DNA from: Massilia sp. ZL223 | Lineage (GTDB): Bacteria; Pseudomonadota; Gammaproteobacteria; Burkholderiales; Burkholderiaceae_D | Assembly: GCF_018119395.1 (NCBI RefSeq) | Contig: NZ_JAGPWD010000001.1 | Location: forward strand, 248,001-312,000 | Length of the DNA: 64,000 bases | Direction: 5' to 3' | Notes under the pieces: generated by a model | Seen by the model: the letters and a program-made list of their open reading frames with translations, nothing else | Database searches by the model: none | What the model was told of the DNA's origin: nothing | In this document: positions 53,151-62,485 of the stretch, piece by piece | Numbering within the stretch: the stretch's first letter is position 1 | Layout: each line of letters begins with the position of its first letter | Translations under genes and position numbers: made by a program

Positions 53151-54476
53151 CTACACCAGCTTCGCCGCCGCCGGCAGCGGGACCAGACCCGCATCGCCCA
53201 CGTCCGCCACATCGTCGGCCGGGTGCTCGCCGTCGAGCACGCGGCGCGCCTGCTCCAGGTCCATCTCGCCTTCCCAGCGCGCCACGACGATCGCCGCCAC
53301 CGCATTGCCGATCAGGTTGGTGATGGCCCGGATCTCGTTCATCAGGCGGTCGATGCCGATCACCAGCGCGATGCCGGCCACCGGAATCAGCGACATCGAC
53401 GACAGGGTCGCCGCGAGCGCCACCAGCGCCGCGCCCGCCACGCCGGCGCCGCCTTTCGAGGTCACCAGCAGGATCGCCAGCAGGCCGAGCTGCTGCCACA
53501 GGTTCAGGTCGATGTTCAGGGCCTGGGCGATGAACAGCGAGGTCATGGTCAGGTAGATCGCGGCGCCGTCCAGGTTGAACGAGTAGCCGGTCGGGATCAC
53601 CATGCCCACCACCGAGCGCGCGATGCCGAGCTTCTCCAGCTTGGTCATCATCTGCGGCAGCACCGATTCGGTGCTGGCCGTGCCCAGCACGATGAAGATC
53701 TCTTCCTTCAGGTAGCGCACCAGCTTCCACAGCGAGACCCCGGCGGCGCGCGCGATCGAGCCCAGCACGACGACGATGAAGATGAGGGTGGTCGCGTAGT
53801 AGCAGGCGATCAAGAGCGCCAGCTGCTGCAGGGTGCCGATGCCGAACTTGCCGACCGTGAAAGCCATGGCGCCGAAGGCGCCGAGCGGGGCGAGCTTCAT
53901 CACCAGGCCGACGATACCGAGCAGCACCTTGCCGAATTCGTCGATGACGACGCGCGCCTTCTCGCCGCGCTGGCCCAGGATCGACAGGCTGACGCCGAAC
54001 AGGATCGAGAACAGCAGCACCTGCAGCAGGTTACCCTTGGCGAAGGCATCCACCACCGAGGACGGGATGATCGCCGCCAGGAACTGGCCGGTCGACTGGG
54101 GCTGCGCCTTCTGGGCGATCTGGGCCACCGCGCCCTGGTCGAGCGAGGCGATGTCGGCGTTGATCCCGGCGCCGGGCTGCATGACGTTCGCGATCACCAT
54201 GCCGATGATCAGGGCGAGCGTCGTGATGACTTCGAAATACAGCAGCGCCTTGCCGCCCACGCTGCCTACCTTCTTGAGGCTCTCCATGCCCGCGATCCCG
54301 CACACGACGGTACAGAAGATGACCGGCGTGATGACCATCTTGATGCTGTTGATGAAGGCATCCCCGAGCGGTTTGAGATCGGTGGCGATGGCCGGATAGT
54401 AATGCCCCACCGCGATGCCGGCGACGAGCGCCACGATGACCTGGAAATACAGACTGCGAAAAAGCGAGCTCCTCAT
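53151..54476 (-). CDS. dctA: C4-dicarboxylate/proton or sodium symporter
   Basis: 441 residues with an excellent GGAGGAG ribosome site. Family motifs: [32 protein letters not shown] (serine-rich re-entrant hairpin), [15 protein letters not shown] and the C-terminal [15 protein letters not shown]. DctA imports succinate, fumarate and malate across the inner membrane. Its presence beside a fumarate reductase-like operon may be functional, but it has its own promoter and terminator. Confidence 0.95.
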   Translation of the reverse strand: MRSSLFRSLYFQVIVALVAGIAVGHYYPAIATDLKPLGDAFINSIKMVITPVIFCTVVCGIAGMESLKKVGSVGGKALLYFEVITTLALIIGMVIANVMQPGAGINADIASLDQGAVAQIAQKAQPQSTGQFLAAIIPSSVVDAFAKGNLLQVLLFSILFGVSLSILGQRGEKARVVIDEFGKVLLGIVGLVMKLAPLGAFGAMAFTVGKFGIGTLQQLALLIACYYATTLIFIVVVLGSIARAAGVSLWKLVRYLKEEIFIVLGTASTESVLPQMMTKLEKLGIARSVVGMVIPTGYSFNLDGAAIYLTMTSLFIAQALNIDLNLWQQLGLLAILLVTSKGGAGVAGAALVALAATLSSMSLIPVAGIALVIGIDRLMNEIRAITNLIGNAVAAIVVARWEGEMDLEQARRVLDGEHPADDVADVGDAGLVPLPAAAKLV

Positions 54477-54635
54477 TTAACTCCTCCTAGACCGCTGCAT
54501 TGATTGTCCTCGTGCGGCGTAGGCCATCTGTCGATCCGCTCTGCGGCGGGCACTGGGAATAAAGCCGGACTGCGGAATTACAGCCCGGTGAACCCTGTCC
54601 GTCTTGTTGTGCGCGGCTCAGCTGGACACGCCTTG

Positions 54636-54664
54636 ATGCTAGCGTGGCCCCCTATCACTGTCAA
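54636..54664 (-). promoter_or_regulatory. sigma-70 promoter of dctA
   Basis: On the minus strand TTGACA (54659-54664), 17-bp spacer, TAGCAT (54636-54641). The leader would be about 150 nt. The hexamers are the same as at the UxaA-type promoter. Confidence 0.65.
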
Positions 54665-54712
54665 ACACATCATCTACATGACTTTTTGAAGAAAAAAAGA
54701 AAATCCCGCGTG

Positions 54713-55741
54713 TCAAATCAGGGAAGTCACGCCCAGGTTGATCGCATAGCCGCCCACCACCAGGAACAGGAACAGCACGCTGGCCAGCAGGATCGGCTTC
54801 AGCCCCGCCTGGCGGATTGCGGAGGCCTGGGTACGCAAGCCGAGCGCTCCCATCGCCATCGCCAGCAGGACGGTATCGACCTGCACGATCCAGTGCACCA
54901 GCGCCGGCGGCAGCACGCCCAGCGAATTGACGCCGCTGGCGACGATGAACAGCAGCGCGAACCAGGGGATCGTGATGCGGCCCTTGGCCGCGCCCGTCTC
55001 CGCTCCCTCTTCGGCGCCGAGGCGGCTGCTCAGGATCACCAGGAAGGGAGCGAGCATCATCACGCGCAGCATCTTCTCGATCACGGCAGCCGAGGCGGCC
55101 TGCTCGCCGACCGCCTTGCCGGCCACCACCACCTGCGCCACCTCATGGATGGTGGAACCGGCATACAGGCCGTAGCCCAGCTCGGTCAGCTGCAGGTAGG
55201 GGTACATCAGCGGGTACAGGAACATGCCGATGGTGCCGAACACGACCACGGTGGCCACCGCCACCGAGACCTTGTGGGCGTGGGCGCGCACCACGGGCTC
55301 GGTCGCCATCACCGCGGCCGCCCCGCAGATCGCGCTGCCGGCGCCGATCAGCATGGCGGTCTGCTTGTCCAGGCCGAACATGCGGGTGCCGAGCTGCACC
55401 GCGAGGGTGAAGGTGATGGCGATGACCAGGATATCGATCACCACGCCCGCCCAGCCGATCTCGCCGATCTGCTGGAAGGTGATGCGGAAGCCGTACAGGA
55501 TGATGCCGAGGCGCAGCAGGCGCGCCTTGCTGAAGTCGACCCCGCTGGCGCAGTGCGGCGCGATCCGCCCGAACACGGTATTGCCGGCGACGATGCCGAT
55601 CAGGATGGCCACGGTCAGCGCGCTGATGCCCATCTCCTGGACGGCCGGCAGGCCGGCGCTCCACATCGCCAGGGCGGCGATGGCGCCCGCGACAGCCAAG
55701 CCGGCGGCGAACTGGCGCGGTGTACCGGGTGTCGTGCTCAT
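54713..55741 (-). CDS. yeiH: YeiH/UPF0324-family putative sulfate or sulfite-related exporter
   Basis: 342 residues from MSTTPGTPRQ with AGGGGA upstream; about ten membrane helices. Conserved RLGIILYGFRITFQQI, GAGSAICGAAAVMA and the STIHEVAQVV motif define the family, classed as putative sulfate exporters. It is divergent from a LysR gene, the same pairing as yeiH-yeiE in enterobacteria. Confidence 0.88.
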   Translation of the reverse strand: MSTTPGTPRQFAAGLAVAGAIAALAMWSAGLPAVQEMGISALTVAILIGIVAGNTVFGRIAPHCASGVDFSKARLLRLGIILYGFRITFQQIGEIGWAGVVIDILVIAITFTLAVQLGTRMFGLDKQTAMLIGAGSAICGAAAVMATEPVVRAHAHKVSVAVATVVVFGTIGMFLYPLMYPYLQLTELGYGLYAGSTIHEVAQVVVAGKAVGEQAASAAVIEKMLRVMMLAPFLVILSSRLGAEEGAETGAAKGRITIPWFALLFIVASGVNSLGVLPPALVHWIVQVDTVLLAMAMGALGLRTQASAIRQAGLKPILLASVLFLFLVVGGYAINLGVTSLI

Positions 55742-55821
55742 TTTTATTCCCCTGTTGAATGTTTTAGCCAAGGGTAGCGCCGTGCGCTAATAAGTAAAAA
55801 CGAGTTATATTTATATAATTA

Positions 55822-55836
55822 ATCAATTAAATTGAT
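55822..55836. promoter_or_regulatory. LysR-type box between yeiH and its regulator
   Basis: ATCAATTAAATTGAT is a perfect palindrome that fits T-N11-A. It lies 18 bp before the LysR start in an AT-rich 113-bp region that also holds TTATATTTATATAA. Confidence 0.65.
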
Positions 55837-55854
55837 ATAGAGACGGGAGCGAGC

Positions 55855-56757
55855 ATGCTGCGGACAAGCCTGCGACAGATCGAGGTGTTCGTCGCCACGG
55901 CCCAGAAAGGGAACGTGACCCAGGCGGCGGCGCTGGTCGGCATCACGCAATCGGCCGCCAGCATGGCCCTGGCCGAGTTCGAGAACCAGCTGGCGACGCG
56001 CCTGTTCGACCGTATCGGCAAGCGCCTGGCGCTCAACGAGGACGGGCGCGCGCTATATCCGAAAGCGGTCGAGATGGTCGAGCGGGCGCGCGAGATGGAG
56101 GGCCTGTTCCGCCAGCCCGGGGGCGCGGTGGACCTGCGGCTGGGCGCCAGTTCCACCATCGGCAATTACCTGCTGCCCCAGATCCTCGGGTCCTTTCGCG
56201 CCAACCGGCCCGGCTGCCGCATCGAACTCGAAGTCGGCAATACGCAACAGGTGATCAACGCGATCCTGCATTTCGAGATCGATGTCGGCTTTGTCGAAGG
56301 CCCCTGCCTGCATCCGGACATCGAGGCGGGCTTCTGGCGCCCGGACGAGCTGGCGATCTGCGCGGCGCCCGGCCACCCGATCGCCCAGCCGGGCGGCGCC
56401 GGCATCGAGGTCTTGCGGGCGGCCGACTGGATCCTGCGCGAGCGCGGTTCCGGCACCCGCGAGGTGGTGGATCAGATGCTGATGAGCCAGCTGGGCGGGA
56501 TCCGGGTCATGATGGAGCTGGGCGGCACCGAAGCGATCAAGCGCGCCGTCGAGAGCGGCATGGGGATTTCGTGCCTGCCGAAGATCGCCCTGGTGGGCGC
56601 GGTCGAGCGCGGCAACCTGGTGAGCATTCCGACGCCTTATCTGCAGCTCACCCGCGCCTTCCACATCCTGGTGCACAAGGATAAATACCGTACCGGCGGC
56701 ATGAGCAGCCTGATCCGGCTGTGCCAGTCCATGGCGGCGCAAAATTCAACCATGTGA
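55855..56757 (+). CDS. LysR-family regulator (YeiE-like)
   Basis: 300 residues. HTH: TQAAALVGITQSAASMALAEFE; effector domain with LRLGASSTIGNYLLPQILG and GVSCLP-like MGISCLPKIAL. The LRQIEVFVATAQKGNVTQAA opening (family-typical) and adjacency to yeiH point to the YeiE group, which in enterobacteria responds to sulfite. It should regulate yeiH and itself through the palindrome at 55822. Confidence 0.85.
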   Translation: MLRTSLRQIEVFVATAQKGNVTQAAALVGITQSAASMALAEFENQLATRLFDRIGKRLALNEDGRALYPKAVEMVERAREMEGLFRQPGGAVDLRLGASSTIGNYLLPQILGSFRANRPGCRIELEVGNTQQVINAILHFEIDVGFVEGPCLHPDIEAGFWRPDELAICAAPGHPIAQPGGAGIEVLRAADWILRERGSGTREVVDQMLMSQLGGIRVMMELGGTEAIKRAVESGMGISCLPKIALVGAVERGNLVSIPTPYLQLTRAFHILVHKDKYRTGGMSSLIRLCQSMAAQNSTM

Positions 56758-56833
56758 TCTGTATGTATTTTACGGCGCCGGAAGGCGGGATGCGCTATGA
56801 TACGCGCACTCGGACCCTTTCTGTCGCCCACAT

Positions 56834-57589
56834 ATGGAACAAATTTTTCGATCGGATGTCGCCTTGGGCCTCCCGCTGTATCGCGAGGTCAAGCACAAGC
56901 TCCTGGAGTCGCTGCGCGGCGGCGAATGGAAGCCGGGGGAGATCATCCCGGCCGAAAAGCGCCTGTGCGAGCGCTTCGGCGTCAGCGTCGGCACGCTGCG
57001 CAAGGCCGTCGACGAGCTGACCGCCGAGAATATCCTGATCCGGCACCAGGGACGCGGCACCTTTGTCGCCTCGCACAGCCAGGACCGCTACATGTTCGGC
57101 TTCTTCCACGTCTTCGCCCAGGATGGCCGCAAGGAATATCCAAAGGTGGAATTCATCAGCCTGACGAAAGACAAGGCCGACGCCGACAGCGCCGCCCGGC
57201 TCGGCGTCAAGAAAGGGGCAAAGCTGATCCGCATCGTGAACCGGCTCAGCCTGGGCGGGCGGGCCGTGATCATCGACGACATCTTGTTGCCGGAGCACTT
57301 CTTTGCCGGCATGAGCGAAGCCCAGGTCCGCGAGCGCCGCACCACGCTCTACCAGTTATACCAGGACAGCTTCGGCGTCGGCGTGCTGCGCACCGAGGAG
57401 CGCCTGCGCGCCTGCGGCGCCAATGCGCAGATGGCGCAGCTGCTCGGCGTCGCCGAAGGCACGCCGCTGCTGCACGTCATCCGCCGCGCGCTCAGCTTCC
57501 GCGACGAAGTGGTGGAACTGCGCCACTCCTACGTCCTGACCGACCAGCACGAGTATTTCGCGGGCGACGACAGCCAGGGCCACGGCTGA
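56834..57589 (+). CDS. GntR/HutC-family regulator
   Basis: 251 residues: winged helix (PLYREVKHKLLESLRGGEW, RFGVSVGTLRKAVDELTAE, RHQGRGTFVA) and a UTRA ligand domain (LIRIVNRLSLGGRAVIIDDI, HSYVLTDQHEYF). A TATGAT -10-like box is seen at about 56795. Ligands of the family are often sugars, amino acids or histidine derivatives. It may control the neighbouring GltP or ATPase genes; it is convergent with the latter. Confidence 0.87.
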   Translation: MEQIFRSDVALGLPLYREVKHKLLESLRGGEWKPGEIIPAEKRLCERFGVSVGTLRKAVDELTAENILIRHQGRGTFVASHSQDRYMFGFFHVFAQDGRKEYPKVEFISLTKDKADADSAARLGVKKGAKLIRIVNRLSLGGRAVIIDDILLPEHFFAGMSEAQVRERRTTLYQLYQDSFGVGVLRTEERLRACGANAQMAQLLGVAEGTPLLHVIRRALSFRDEVVELRHSYVLTDQHEYFAGDDSQGHG

Positions 57590-57609
57590 GCTGGCGCCTG
57601 GGCGCCCGC

Positions 57610-58335
57610 TCAGTGAATGATCCGGTCCAGGAAGTCGCGCGCCCGGTCCGAGCGCGGCGCAGCGAAGAAGGCTTCCTTGGGGCTGTCCTCGACGATCCGC
57701 CCCTGGTCCATGAAGACGATGCGGTCGGCCACCTTGCGCGCGAAGCCCATCTCGTGGGTCACGACCATCATCGTCATGCCCTCCTGCGCCAGCCCCACCA
57801 TGACGTCGAGCACCTCGCCCACCATTTCCGGGTCCAGCGCGGAAGTCGGCTCGTCGAAGAGCATCGCTTTCGGGTCCATGGCCAGGGCCCGGGCGATCGC
57901 CACCCGCTGCTGCTGGCCGCCCGATAGCTGGTTCGGATACTTGTCCTGGTGCGCCAGCAGGCCCACCCGGTCGAGATAGGCCAGGCCGCGCTCGGTAGCC
58001 TCCGCCTTGCTGCGGCCGAGCACCTTGATCTGGGCAAGTGTCAGATTCTCGCGTACCGACAGGTGCGGGAACAGCTCGAAATTCTGGAACACCATGCCGA
58101 TGTGGGCGCGCAGCCGGCGCAGGTCGGTCTTCGGGTCGCCCACCGGGATGCCGTCCACCCGCACGCTGCCCTGCTGGAAGGGCTCCAGGCCGTTGACGGT
58201 CTTGATCAGGGTCGACTTGCCCGAGCCGGACGGGCCGCATACGACGACCACGTCGCCGCGCGCCACCTGCGTCGTGCAGTCGCGCAGCACCTGGAACTCG
58301 CCATACCACTTGCTGACGTTCTCGATGTCGATCAT
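57610..58335 (-). CDS. polar amino acid ABC importer ATPase (GltL/GlnQ type), orphan
   Basis: 241 residues from [12 protein letters not shown] with TGGAG upstream. Walker [37 protein letters not shown] and [15 protein letters not shown] are all intact and typical of glutamate/glutamine/arginine importers. No permease or binding protein gene is adjacent, so it must serve a transporter encoded elsewhere. Divergent from gltP. Confidence 0.9.
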   Translation of the reverse strand: MIDIENVSKWYGEFQVLRDCTTQVARGDVVVVCGPSGSGKSTLIKTVNGLEPFQQGSVRVDGIPVGDPKTDLRRLRAHIGMVFQNFELFPHLSVRENLTLAQIKVLGRSKAEATERGLAYLDRVGLLAHQDKYPNQLSGGQQQRVAIARALAMDPKAMLFDEPTSALDPEMVGEVLDVMVGLAQEGMTMMVVTHEMGFARKVADRIVFMDQGRIVEDSPKEAFFAAPRSDRARDFLDRIIH

Positions 58336-58389
58336 TTGTACTCCATTTTCTCTTCCGTTGCGTGCTTGTTGCACGTGCAGTAAGCATGC

Positions 58390-58418
58390 TTGACAGCATT
58401 ATCAGCGCCTAGGATACT
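58390..58418 (+). promoter_or_regulatory. sigma-70 promoter of gltP
   Basis: TTGACA, 17-bp spacer, GATACT; predicted leader about 130 nt. A TGCACGTGCA palindrome lies just upstream, toward the ATPase gene. Confidence 0.6.
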
Positions 58419-58556
58419 GCCAAACTTGCCATAACCATCAGACGAACTGGCCGTTTCGCTCCTCGGAAAGCCAGGTATTTTGCCCGATTCACCCGCCTGC
58501 GACAGCGCCACCCGTTGCCGCCGGTTGTGCACAGGTCTATAAGACAGGAAGCAGTT

Positions 58557-59825
58557 ATGAATAATCGAAACCGCCTGACCACCTACATCCTGGTCGCCCT
58601 CGTGCTCGGGATCATCGCAGGCTATGGCGTCAACGCCAGCGTGACGCCGGAGCAGGCGAAGTCCTTCTCCGACACGATGTCGCTGATCACGACCTTGTTC
58701 CTCCGCCTGATCAAGATGATCATCGCGCCACTGGTGTTCTCCACCCTGGTGGTCGGCATCGCCAAGATGGGCGACGCCAAGGAAGTGGGCCGCATCGGCG
58801 TCAAGGCGCTGGGCTGGTTCATCATCGCTTCCATCATCTCGCTGTCGCTGGGCCTGGTCCTGGTGAACCTGTTCCGTCCGGGCGACGCCATGGCCGTGTC
58901 GGGCGCGCTGCCGGCGGTCGGCACCTCGTCGGGCATCGCCACCACCAGCCTGACCCTGAAGGAGTTCATTACCCACCTGGTGCCGTCCTCCATCGCCGAC
59001 GGCATGGCCAAGAACGAGATCCTGCAGATCGTCGTGTTCTCGCTGTTCTTCGGCACCGCTGCGGCGGCTGTCGGCGCGCGCGCCACCCCGCTGATCGATG
59101 CGGTCGACGGCGTCGCCCACATCATGCTGAAAGTGACCGGCTACGTGATGAACTTCGCGCCGATCGCCGTGTTCGCGGCGGTGGCGGGCATCATCGCCAA
59201 GAGCGGCCTGGGCGTGCTGTCGACCTACGGCATCTTCATGGCCGAGTTCTACCTGGGCATCGTGCTGCTGTGGGTGGTGCTGATCGGTATCGGCATGGCC
59301 TTCCTCGGCCCGCGCGTGCTGCGCCTGATCGCCGAGCTGCGCGGCCCTACCCTGCTGGCCTTCTCGACCGCGTCGTCGGAAGCGGCCTTCCCGAAAACCC
59401 TGGAAGGCCTGGAGCGCTTCGGCGTCAAGAACCGCCTGGCCGCCTTCGTGCTGCCGATCGGCTACTCGTTCAACCTGGACGGCTCGATGATGTACTGCAC
59501 CTTCGCAGCCGTGTTCATCGCCCAGGCCTACGGCATCGAGCTGTCGCTGTCGACCCAGCTGACCATGATGCTGGTGCTGATGCTGACCTCGAAGGGCATG
59601 GCCGGCGTGCCGCGCGCCTCGCTGGTGGTGATTGCCGCTACCCTGTCCCAGTTCAACATCCCGGAAGCCGGCCTGCTGCTCCTGCTGGGCATCGACCACT
59701 TCCTGGACATGGCGCGCTCGGCCACCAACGTGATCGGCAACGGCATCGCCACCGCCGTGGTCGCGAAGTGGGAGGGCGACCTGGGCGAGCCGAGCAAGGA
59801 CCCGGCCGTGGCGCCGCTGCGCTGA
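58557..59825 (+). CDS. gltP: dicarboxylate/amino acid:cation symporter (GltP type)
   Basis: 422 residues with GACAGGAAG upstream of the ATG. SLC1-type motifs: IKMIIAPLVFSTLVVGIA, AFSTASSEAAFPKTLEG (serine-rich hairpin), [15 protein letters not shown] and the C-terminal NVIGNGIATAVVAKWEG. It imports glutamate and aspartate, possibly dicarboxylates. It is a paralogue of the nearby dctA (the TSSEA versus TSTES hairpin and the SMMYC substitution separate them). Confidence 0.92.
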   Translation: MNNRNRLTTYILVALVLGIIAGYGVNASVTPEQAKSFSDTMSLITTLFLRLIKMIIAPLVFSTLVVGIAKMGDAKEVGRIGVKALGWFIIASIISLSLGLVLVNLFRPGDAMAVSGALPAVGTSSGIATTSLTLKEFITHLVPSSIADGMAKNEILQIVVFSLFFGTAAAAVGARATPLIDAVDGVAHIMLKVTGYVMNFAPIAVFAAVAGIIAKSGLGVLSTYGIFMAEFYLGIVLLWVVLIGIGMAFLGPRVLRLIAELRGPTLLAFSTASSEAAFPKTLEGLERFGVKNRLAAFVLPIGYSFNLDGSMMYCTFAAVFIAQAYGIELSLSTQLTMMLVLMLTSKGMAGVPRASLVVIAATLSQFNIPEAGLLLLLGIDHFLDMARSATNVIGNGIATAVVAKWEGDLGEPSKDPAVAPLR

Positions 59826-59852
59826 GCGCGCACCGTATCGATTGCAAGACCG

Positions 59853-59882
59853 AAGGCCTTCCAGCGATGGGAGGCCTTTTTT
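59853..59882 (+). terminator. intrinsic terminator after gltP
   Basis: AAGGCCT and AGGCCTT stem followed by six Ts, 28 bp beyond the stop. Confidence 0.8.
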
Positions 59883-59904
59883 ATAACGACAAGAGGAGCG
59901 AGAC

Positions 59905-61191
<1,287 letters not shown>

Positions 61192-61206
61192 GACGTTTGC
61201 CGCAAC

Positions 61207-61238
61207 GCCGTTCCCGTTACCGCGGGGACGGCTTTTTT
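61207..61238 (+). terminator. intrinsic terminator between amidohydrolase and asparaginase genes
   Basis: GCCGTTCCCG and CGGGGACGGC stem with a six-T tail, 16 bp before the AGGAGA ribosome site of the next gene. Confidence 0.75.
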
Positions 61239-61253
61239 GTTTAGGAGAAGTCC

Positions 61254-62333
61254 ATGCTGTTCCACAAATCCGTCCGCGCCACGAGCGCGCTGTTCGGCTT
61301 TCTGTTCCTGCTCGTTACCGCGGCGCAGGCGCAGACTGCCAAGCTGCCGAACGTCACCATCCTCGCCACCGGCGGCACCATCGCCGGCACCGGCGCCACC
61401 AGCACCACCACGGTGGGCTACACCGCCGCCACGGTCGGCGTCCAGGCGCTGATCCAGGCCGTGCCCGAGATGACGAAGGTCGCCAACGTCACCGGCGAGC
61501 AGGTGTTCCAGATCGCCAGCGAAAACATGGGCAACGAGCACTGGCTGCAGCTGGCCAAGCGCGTCAACGTGCTGCTGGGCCAGCCGAATGTGGACGGGAT
61601 CGTGATCACGCATGGCACCGATACGCTGGAAGAGACGGCCTACTTCCTGAACCTGGTCGTCAAGAGCAGGAAGCCGGTGGTGCTGGTGGGCTCGATGCGT
61701 CCGTCGACCGCGCTGTCGGCGGATGGTCCGATCAACCTGTACAACGCGGTCAACCTGGCCGGCAGCCCGGCGGCCGTCGGCAAGGGCGTGCTGGTGGCAA
61801 TGAACGACCAGATCCACGCGGCGCGCGACGTGACCAAGGCGAATACCACGACCGCCGATACCTTCCGCGCGGCGGAGCTGGGCATGATCGGCTACATCCA
61901 GGGCGGCAAGCCTTATTTTTACCGCGAGGTGACGCGCAAGCATACGGTGGAGACCGAGTTCGATATCTCCAGGCTGGATGCGCTGCCGCAGGTGGATGTG
62001 GCGTATGCCTATGCGAACGTGGGCGCGGTGGCGGTCAATGCGCTGGTGGCAGCGGGCGCCAAGGGGCTGGTGCATGCGGGCGTGGGCAATGGCAGCTTGC
62101 CGGCCAGGACCAAGCCTGCGCTGGTCGCTGCGCGTGAAAAAGGCGTGGTGATCGTGCGTTCGAGCCGTGTGGGCCAGGGCATCGTGGCGCGTAATGGCGA
62201 GGCGAATGACGATCAGCTGGACTTCGTGGTGGCGGATACGCTCAGCCCGCAGAAGGCGCGTATTCTGCTGATGCTGGCGTTGACCAAGACCAGCAATACC
62301 AAGGAGATTCAGCGGATGTTCTATACCTACTAA
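61254..62333 (+). CDS. periplasmic type II L-asparaginase/glutaminase
   Basis: 359 residues with a signal peptide ending at AAQA. LATGGTIAG carries the nucleophilic Thr42; HGTDTLEET supplies the second Thr-Asp pair; VGSMRPSTALSADGP and MNDQIHAARDVTK (with the conserved lysine) are present. It hydrolyses asparagine, possibly also glutamine, to aspartate or glutamate in the periplasm; GltP upstream could import the products. Confidence 0.94.
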   Translation: MLFHKSVRATSALFGFLFLLVTAAQAQTAKLPNVTILATGGTIAGTGATSTTTVGYTAATVGVQALIQAVPEMTKVANVTGEQVFQIASENMGNEHWLQLAKRVNVLLGQPNVDGIVITHGTDTLEETAYFLNLVVKSRKPVVLVGSMRPSTALSADGPINLYNAVNLAGSPAAVGKGVLVAMNDQIHAARDVTKANTTTADTFRAAELGMIGYIQGGKPYFYREVTRKHTVETEFDISRLDALPQVDVAYAYANVGAVAVNALVAAGAKGLVHAGVGNGSLPARTKPALVAAREKGVVIVRSSRVGQGIVARNGEANDDQLDFVVADTLSPQKARILLMLALTKTSNTKEIQRMFYTY

Positions 62334-62358
62334 GTCTTCAATACCCTCTTAGCCAGAT

Positions 62359-62464
62359 CCGTCGTCCCGGCGAAGGCCGGGACCCAATTCCGCAGTACAG
62401 TGAGAACGCATGCGGTATCGGCGTGCATGCAAACTTGGATCCCGGCCTTCGCCGGGATGACGGT
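62359..62464. repeat. REP-like double hairpin, copy C
   Basis: CCGTCGTCCCGGC at the left, GCCGGGATGACGG at the right. The spacer shares CAATTCC, ACAGTGAGAA and GCATGCG-like blocks with copy A at 19.3 kb. It lies between the convergent asparaginase and ABC exporter genes. Confidence 0.8.
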
Positions 62465-62485
62465 CTTAAAGCTAGCGGGAAGAAT

